This document shows positions 58,690 through 64,000 of a stretch of DNA of 64,000 bases, one piece after another (the stretch's first letter is position 1; every line of letters begins with the position of its first letter). Position numbers and translations under genes: made by a program. Source of the stretch: Arthrobacter rhizophilus (GTDB lineage: Bacteria > Actinomycetota > Actinomycetes > Actinomycetales > Micrococcaceae); NCBI RefSeq assembly GCF_026241105.1, contig NZ_JAPFFT010000001.1, positions 186,001 to 250,000 on the forward strand. The letters are read 5' to 3'. A model generated the notes under the pieces. It did not search any database, was not told the DNA's origin, and was given only the letters and a program-made list of their open reading frames with translations.

Positions 58690-58922
58690 ATATCAAATTG
58701 AACGGCGCCGACCACACACTGAGCGACGACGCCTCCGTGACCACGCTCGTCACCCACATCACCGGACGGACTTTGGATACCAAAGGCCAGGCGGCCGACG
58801 GACGAAAGATTGGCGTCGCCGTCGCGCGCAATTCCGAAGTGGTGCCGCGCAGCCAGTGGGCTGCCACCGCGCTCGCAGAAGGCGACGAACTCGAAATCGT
58901 TACCGCAGTACAGGGAGGCTGA
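58686..58922 (+). CDS. thiS: Sulfur carrier protein ThiS
   Basis: A 78-residue ubiquitin-like protein with the C-terminal Gly-Gly (VTAVQGG) that is adenylated and thiocarboxylated to deliver sulfur to ThiG. N-terminus MNIKLNGADHTLSD, and the core VAVARNSEVVPRSQWAATAL. It is slightly longer than common ThiS because of the internal LDTKGQAADGRK loop. The ATG overlaps the thiO stop by 4 bases. Confidence 0.95.
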   Translation: MNIKLNGADHTLSDDASVTTLVTHITGRTLDTKGQAADGRKIGVAVARNSEVVPRSQWAATALAEGDELEIVTAVQGG

Positions 58923-59732
<810 letters not shown>

Positions 59733-59794
59733 CGGGCTTCTGCCGGCCGCGGGGGGCATCCTGCGAAGGATTCAACGTCAGCGAAGGAGCCCCC

Positions 59795-60460
59795 ATGGCC
59801 GGCAAGGATGACGTTCTCACCAGGTCCGCGATTGACGACGCCTTGACGGAGCTGCCGGACTGGCGGTACCGCCTAGGCGGTCTCGTCACCGCCTACAAAT
59901 GCCCGACGTCGGCTGCCGCGCTCGGGCTGATTGCCGCCGTCGGGCGCATCGCCGAGGAACAGAACCACCACCCGGACCTGGACTGGCGGTACAACCGGGT
60001 GTTCGTCCGCTATACCTCCCACGACGCCGGGAGCGAGGTAACGCAGCGCGACATCCGCGCAGCCACCCACGCCAGCCAAGCAGCCAAGGAAGCCGGGGCC
60101 GTGGCCGAGCCGGGACTCTACCGCACGGTAGAAGTTGGAATAGACACCCCTGATCCCGTAGGGATTTCGGAAGTCTGGCGAGTGGCGCTTGGCTACCGCA
60201 AGGGCCGCTTTGGAGGCCTTGAGGATCCCTATGGCCGCGGGCCCAACGTGTGGTTCCAGGAAACCCAAACTCCCCACCCGAATCGGCTCCACTTGGACGT
60301 GCACCGAAGCCAGACTGAATCGGAACCCGCTTTGGAGAAGACCGCCGCTACCGGGGCGTTAATGGGCCACGACCACGCACCCAAATGGGTGGTGGTCACG
60401 GATTCACAAGGAAATAGGTTGTGCCTCTGCACCGAATCGGGCCACGAGCCGGATCTGTAG
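59795..60460 (+). CDS. Pterin-4a-carbinolamine dehydratase - VOC fusion protein
   Basis: A 221-residue two-domain protein. Residues ~1-100: PCD fold with AIDDALTELPDWRYRLGGLV and EEQNHHPDLDWRYNRVFVRY (the HHPD-like active-site pattern, followed by a histidine in TSHDAGSEVTQRD). Residues ~105-221: a glyoxalase/VOC-like domain, VEVGIDTPDPVGISEVWRVA and NRLHLDVHRS ... VVVTDSQGNRLCLC. PCD recycles oxidised tetrahydrobiopterin-type cofactors; no aromatic hydroxylase is in view, so the role of the fusion is open. AAGGAG at 5-base spacing before the ATG. Confidence 0.82.
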   Translation: MAGKDDVLTRSAIDDALTELPDWRYRLGGLVTAYKCPTSAAALGLIAAVGRIAEEQNHHPDLDWRYNRVFVRYTSHDAGSEVTQRDIRAATHASQAAKEAGAVAEPGLYRTVEVGIDTPDPVGISEVWRVALGYRKGRFGGLEDPYGRGPNVWFQETQTPHPNRLHLDVHRSQTESEPALEKTAATGALMGHDHAPKWVVVTDSQGNRLCLCTESGHEPDL

Positions 60461-60466
60461 CTCGGG

Positions 60467-60799
60467 TTAACTGGCGACATCAGACCTGACTGGCGACACG
60501 GAAATGCCCTGACGAGGCTGGAATTCCAGGCTCGACAGAGCATTTGTGCGTCGCCGGGTATTCATGAATGTCAGCGTGTCGCCGACCTCGCGGGCAAAGC
60601 CGATCTCGATGTCGACGTCGTAACCGACCGGAGTCTGGCAGTCGGTCCCGAGGAATTCCGCGGGAGCATAGGTAGTGTCCGAGCCGATGGTCAGCGTGCC
60701 CTTGGACTTGATGGCCGCGGGAACCAAGGCAGCCAGCGTGTCATCCTTGGCGACGGAGTTGACGTGGGGGGAGAAAGTGGCGTTGACGAACTCGGGGGA
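60467..60799 (-). pseudogene. Fragment of an amino-acid ABC transporter binding protein
   Basis: The reading frame contains NATFSPHVNSVAKDD, then LVPAAIKSKGTLTIGSDTTY, APAEFLGTD and GYDVDI: the N-terminal lobe of an SBP family 3 protein just after the signal peptide. There is no signal peptide, lipobox or credible start, and after GYDVDI the family sequence is lost, ending at a stop at 60467. Its upstream end overlaps the last codons of the next gene. So both ends are missing and only ~80 residues remain. Probably a deletion remnant. Confidence 0.7.
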
Positions 60800-60801
60800 A
60801 C

Positions 60802-62412
60802 CTATTGCATCGTGTCCCGCAGATTGTTCCTATTGATTGGCGGGTCCTCTAGGACTGCCATCGCAGCGTTGTGGCCGCCGAGTCCGCTGACTCCGCCGCC
60901 GCGCCTGGCACCGGCACCACAGAGAAGAATGCGCGGGTTGCTGGTGTCGACACCCCACCGTTCGGCTGCTGTATTTCGGGGGGCGTCGTCCTCCAGGAAC
61001 GGCCACTGTAGGGGCCCGTGGAAGATGTTGCCTCCCGTCATGTTGAGGGCATGCTCAAGGTCCAAAGTGGTCTTGGTTTCAATGCATGGCTTGCCCGTGG
61101 CGTCTTTGAGAATAAGGTCCTCGATCGGCTCAGCCAGCACCGAATTCAAGGAACGAAGCACGGCGGCCTGGAGCCGGTCTCGGCTGGCATCGTTGTTTTC
61201 TTCGTTGATCCAACGGTCAGGAGTGTGCAGCCCGAACACGGTGAGCGTCTGAGCTCCGGCAGCGGTGAGTTCAGGCGAGAGGATGCTTGGGTCCGTCAGC
61301 GAGTGGCAGTAAATTTCGCAAGGTAGGGGGTCAGGGATGGATCCTTGAAGGGCTTCGTGGAAGGCACTCTCAAGCCTGCCGTAGCCTTCGTTGATGTGGA
61401 AAGTTCCTCCGAAAGCTGCCTCGGGGCGCACTGATTCGTCATGGAGCCTCGGGAGCCGACTGAGCAGCAGGTTGACTTTGACTTGAGCGCCTTCGGGCCG
61501 GGCGATTTCCTCATTGTTGTCATCCCCCAGCAGCCCGCGCAGCACCCAAGGAGCCACATTGACCAGAATGCGCCCGCCTTCGACCACATGTTCCTCATCC
61601 TGTAGGCGATAGCGAACGTCGCCATCTGCGGAGATTGAGATGACTTCGGCCCCGGTGACCAGATCTGCACCGGCAGCTCTGGCGGCCCGCTCCAGTTCAC
61701 GGGAAACAACTCCCATGCCACCGATCGGGATGTCCCAGTCACCTGTTTCATTTCCGATCACGTGGTAAAGGAAACACCGGTTGGCCTCCAAAGACGGGTC
61801 GTCCAGTGAGGTAAACGTCCCGATAAGTGCATCGGTCGCTAGGACACCGCGTACGAGGTCGTTTTCAAATCGCTGGACAATGGCCTGGCCGAGGGGCTTT
61901 TCGATGAACTCTCCCCACAGGGCGTTGTCGTCGAGCATTTTCCGGGCCTCTGAGCGGGTCGGCAGCGGCCCGCAGACGGTCGGGAAAAGTGCTCGTGCCA
62001 GACGTTCCGTGTCTGTGTTGAAGCCCCTCATGGCGTCGAAATCCGTGTCGGTGCCGCCGCCAACGCGGCCGAAGGACAGGCGGGTGGCATCAGCGTCGCC
62101 ACTGTCGATGAGCAAACCGCCGGTGGTATCTCCGGGGATGGGCGTGTAGGAGGAGTAGCGCCGGCGGGCGAGCTCGATATCCAGCCCCAGATCGTCGATG
62201 ATCTGTTTCGGGAGCAGGCTCACGAGATACGAATACCGCGACAGTCGGGCGTCGACTCCTTCAAAGGCCGCGGCAGATACTGCCGCGCCCCCTAGGTGGT
62301 CTTCACGCTCGAGCAGAAAGACACTTTTGCCTGCACGCGCCAGATAGGCCGCTGCAGTGAGACCGTTGTGGCCTCCGCCAACAATTACCACGTCGTAAGG
62401 AGTCTTGATCAT
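60802..62412 (-). CDS. Phytoene dehydrogenase-like FAD-dependent oxidoreductase
   Basis: A 536-residue flavoprotein of the CrtI/PYROXD2-like family. Seen: FAD-binding VVIVGGGHNGLTAAAYLARA, FLLEREDHLGGAAVSA, a middle substrate region, and near the C-terminus GGNIFHGPLQWPFLED and LCGAGARRGGGVSGLGGHNA. No other carotenoid gene is near, so carotenoid desaturation is not indicated; the substrate is open. ATG at 62412 has TACCGT 6 bases before it (leaderless); a TTG two codons upstream is less likely. Confidence 0.87.
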   Translation of the reverse strand: MIKTPYDVVIVGGGHNGLTAAAYLARAGKSVFLLEREDHLGGAAVSAAAFEGVDARLSRYSYLVSLLPKQIIDDLGLDIELARRRYSSYTPIPGDTTGGLLIDSGDADATRLSFGRVGGGTDTDFDAMRGFNTDTERLARALFPTVCGPLPTRSEARKMLDDNALWGEFIEKPLGQAIVQRFENDLVRGVLATDALIGTFTSLDDPSLEANRCFLYHVIGNETGDWDIPIGGMGVVSRELERAARAAGADLVTGAEVISISADGDVRYRLQDEEHVVEGGRILVNVAPWVLRGLLGDDNNEEIARPEGAQVKVNLLLSRLPRLHDESVRPEAAFGGTFHINEGYGRLESAFHEALQGSIPDPLPCEIYCHSLTDPSILSPELTAAGAQTLTVFGLHTPDRWINEENNDASRDRLQAAVLRSLNSVLAEPIEDLILKDATGKPCIETKTTLDLEHALNMTGGNIFHGPLQWPFLEDDAPRNTAAERWGVDTSNPRILLCGAGARRGGGVSGLGGHNAAMAVLEDPPINRNNLRDTMQ

Positions 62413-62575
62413 GGCCAAACGGTAGGCAGACAGCTCGATTTTCTAGTACATAAGGTGGCGACTCGTAAGAGATTTGTGTCCTTAGGCCTTGAAAATATGT
62501 GACTAGCATCACCATAGACCGAATATCCCCGTTTTGTTACTTTCGCTCGGTTCAGGGACAGCCCGGCCCGGAAAG

Positions 62576-62878
62576 TCAGAGCCGCAGGGCTGCCGTCAGC
62601 TGCGCGGTGTCGTGCCGGAACCGATGGCGGCCCAGCAAGAACGCGACAGCTGCGGCCGCCGCAGTGCCCAGAATGATGGGCAAGACCCACGGGATCCAGG
62701 TCACACCGGGCTGGTAGCCAAAGCCGAGCTGGATGAAGACCATCCAACTCAGCATGGCGGCAGCTACCGAAACACAGGCGGGGACGGCGATTCCGTACGT
62801 GCCACGATGTTTGTCATTTCCCCAAACAATGAAGCCTGAACCGAGAGTGGCTAGCGCCACGATGACAAGTGAGAGCAT
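62576..62878 (-). CDS. Small membrane protein, hypothetical
   Basis: A 100-residue protein with three membrane segments (MLSLVIVALATLGSGFIVWG, GIAVPACVSVAAAMLSWMVF, WVLPIILGTAAAAAVAFLLG) and a short basic tail. No motif. AGGAG at 5-base spacing precedes the ATG. The gap between it and the oxidoreductase gene (62413-62575) is AT-richer and shows no element I can name. Confidence 0.65.
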   Translation of the reverse strand: MLSLVIVALATLGSGFIVWGNDKHRGTYGIAVPACVSVAAAMLSWMVFIQLGFGYQPGVTWIPWVLPIILGTAAAAAVAFLLGRHRFRHDTAQLTAALRL

Positions 62879-62914
62879 GCGGACTCCTGGCTCGCTGGTG
62901 TTCTGAGATAAAGC

Positions 62915-63139
62915 TTAGAGGGCGCCGAAACCGACCCTGCGGACTTCCTCAGCCCCGATCTCAACGTAGCCGAGGACGTTGCCGGGCACGATGACCTGGC
63001 GGCCTTTCTCGTCGGTGAGCCGAAGGTCCGTGCCATTGGCAATGGCGTCGCTCACGATCTTGGCAACAGCCTCGGCATCCAGAGCGGATTCAAGCGCGAT
63101 CTCACGGCCAACGTTCTGAATGCCGATCTTTACTTCCAC
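62915..63139 (-). CDS. DUF3107 family protein
   Basis: A 74-residue actinobacterial protein: MEVKIGIQNVGREIALESAL, LRLTDEKGRQVIVPGNVLGY, VEIGAEEVRRVGFGAL. Function unknown; as I recall the M. tuberculosis homologue is Rv3208A (TB9.4), also next to a TetR gene. The GTG at 63139 with GGAGG ~9 bases upstream. Likely co-transcribed with the TetR gene 50 bases upstream. Confidence 0.92.
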   Translation of the reverse strand: MEVKIGIQNVGREIALESALDAEAVAKIVSDAIANGTDLRLTDEKGRQVIVPGNVLGYVEIGAEEVRRVGFGAL

Positions 63140-63189
63140 AGCAGGGCCTCCCAGCCAATCAAGAAATTACTCAGTCCTCTATTTGTAGC

Positions 63190-63846
63190 CTAGGACTCTT
63201 TGGGGAAGCGACTGATTCCGCGCCAAGCTAAACGGTAGATCAGGTCGCTGGCGACATCGAGGTCCAAATCGCCATCGGTTTCCAGCCAATAGCGGGCGCT
63301 GACCTGCGCCATTCCTGCCAGGCCCCTGCCCAGCAACTGGGCCTCCAGCGGGGGTAGCTTGGTGTCTTCGGCAATCACCTTGGCGACGGCGTCGGCAAAC
63401 GTGCGGTTGAAAGTTTCAAGCCGGGAACTGACGTCGGGGTCATTGATGAGATCGGATTCGAAAACGAGCCGGTGAGCCTGGTCATCTCCCGCGATGAAGC
63501 GGTAGTAGGCACGCATGACGGCCTGGACGCGTTCCTTGTTGTCAGAGGTCGAATTCAGTGCCGTGAGCATCTGGTCCGTGAGCATGGCCAGATGGCTGTC
63601 CAGGAGTGCCATGTACAGCTCCCGCTTCGACGGGAAGTGTTGGTACAGCACAGGCTTGCTGACATGGGCAGTCTCGGCGATTTCGTCCATGGCTGCGCCA
63701 TGGAAGCCGTTGGCAACAAACACTTCCAGGGCGGCGTTCAGGAGTTGGGCCCGGCGTTCATCGCGTGGCAGCCTCGCCGAGCGTGGCGAACCGGTCCGGT
63801 CTTGCTTGACCTGTGCCTCCTGTTTGATACGTGCGCTCTCAGCCAC
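63190..63846 (-). CDS. TetR-family transcriptional regulator (Rv3208-like)
   Basis: A 218-residue TetR regulator. HTH: RRAQLLNAALEVFVANGFHG, AAMDEIAETAHVSKPVLYQH and FPSKRELYMALLDSHL. A basic ~28-residue extension precedes it. The C-terminal domain has DQAHRLVFESDLINDPDVSS and LGRGLAGMAQVSARYWLETD, shared with the actinobacterial group found beside DUF3107. GTG start at 63846 with AAAGGAAAGG ~11 bases before it. A perfect palindrome lies 36 bases upstream. Confidence 0.9.
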   Translation of the reverse strand: MAESARIKQEAQVKQDRTGSPRSARLPRDERRAQLLNAALEVFVANGFHGAAMDEIAETAHVSKPVLYQHFPSKRELYMALLDSHLAMLTDQMLTALNSTSDNKERVQAVMRAYYRFIAGDDQAHRLVFESDLINDPDVSSRLETFNRTFADAVAKVIAEDTKLPPLEAQLLGRGLAGMAQVSARYWLETDGDLDLDVASDLIYRLAWRGISRFPKES

Positions 63847-63882
63847 TTGTCTGCCGCCTTTCCTTTGCAGTTATGACCACAA

Positions 63883-63894
63883 TACTGCGCAGTA
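63883..63894. promoter_or_regulatory. Palindrome between the TetR gene and the right-edge gene
   Basis: TACTGCGCAGTA, a perfect 12-base palindrome midway between the two divergent starts, framed by the direct repeats TATGACC (63872-63878 and 63896-63902). Probably the operator of the TetR protein. Confidence 0.55.
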
Positions 63895-63931
63895 ATATGA
63901 CCGGGCGGCACCGGCAGGCATACTTTGGAGT

Positions 63932-64000
63932 ATGGCCACTACTTTTGCTGCCCAAACGTTGCCGTCCTCACTGCCGCCCCTCGTGGAACCGGCCGGAGAG
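63932..64000 (+). CDS. N-terminus of a plus-strand gene cut by the right edge
   Basis: The last 69 bases translate from the ATG at 63932 as MATTFAAQTLPSSLPPLVEP and AGE, then leave the window. TACTTT lies 5 bases before the ATG, so it would be another leaderless gene. The LPPLVEPA pattern is reminiscent of MoeB/ThiF-type adenylyltransferases of this group, which would suit the thi genes nearby, but 23 residues are too few for a call. Confidence 0.4.
   Translation, partial: MATTFAAQTLPSSLPPLVEPAGE

Noticed and set aside
60802..62412. Carotenoid desaturase CrtI
   Set aside because: The family resemblance is general; no crtB, crtE or cyclase gene is near and the middle region is closer to PYROXD2-like enzymes.

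Overview
The window is 64 kb of high-GC chromosome from an actinobacterium, most probably a soil Micrococcaceae of the Arthrobacter / Paenarthrobacter / Pseudarthrobacter type. The evidence is the strong GC bias at third codon positions, many GTG starts, actinobacterial marker families (DUF3117, DUF3107, DUF3090, the SCO1664 family, 7Fe ferredoxin FdxA next to DapC, the actinobacterial form of DapD) and frequent leaderless genes in which a TANNNT box lies 6-7 bases before the start codon. No rRNA, tRNA, CRISPR array, prophage or complete insertion sequence is visible.

Layout. 1-2.2 kb: rmuC (cut by the left edge) and ychF. 2.2-7.3 kb: a block bounded on the left by a broken excisionase-type HTH gene. 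It holds the SCO1664 / DUF3090 / phosphomutase trio (elsewhere linked to mycothiol genes), an alpha/beta hydrolase, an unusual condensation-domain/GNAT fusion and a small acidic protein, followed by a candidate small RNA at 7.4 kb. 7.7-20.7 kb: two consecutive peptide-type ABC importers, each lipoprotein, two permeases and one double ATPase. 21-25.2 kb: typA, a small membrane protein, and a divergent ArsR-like regulator/MFS exporter pair sharing a perfect palindromic operator. 25.2-26.5 kb: a small island with an AbiEi-like/DUF559 nuclease-like gene surrounded by GGGACATGCC repeats, paired at 29-base intervals. 26.5-48.1 kb: core genes whose order, as I recall it, follows Mycobacterium tuberculosis Rv1177-Rv1232c: fdxA-dapC, gltA, dapD/dapE, LOG, a DivIVA-like protein, DUF3117, O-methyltransferase, sigE-rseA-tatB, mrp, and an MgtE-N/CBS protein. 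Into this are set galE, a TetR gene, a gluABCD-type amino-acid importer and a PIG-V-like mannosyltransferase. 48-64 kb: a YflT-like protein, a yefM-yoeB toxin-antitoxin pair, pepP, a PHP phosphoesterase, a solitary DNA methyltransferase behind a DEAD-box helicase, an RNB ribonuclease, the thiamine genes (thiE on one strand; thiO-thiS-thiG under a TPP riboswitch on the other), a PCD-VOC fusion, a broken solute-binding gene, a phytoene-dehydrogenase-like oxidoreductase, and DUF3107 plus TetR at the right end.

How it works together. dapC, dapD and dapE supply the succinylase branch of diaminopimelate/lysine synthesis. Three binding-protein importers cover peptides and glutamate-like amino acids, and in all three a strong hairpin separates the lipoprotein gene from its first permease gene. 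SigE and its zinc anti-sigma factor form an envelope-stress module beside TatB. ThiE, ThiO, ThiS and ThiG make and couple the thiamine precursors, with TPP feedback on the thiO operon.

Most notable for follow-up: the repeat-flanked nuclease-like gene (25.2-26.5 kb), the candidate small RNA at 7.4 kb, the perfect operators of three regulators, the enlarged OppB-type permease, the condensation-GNAT fusion and the REP-like palindrome after gltA. All functional calls come from reading the sequence and from family knowledge; no database search was run.
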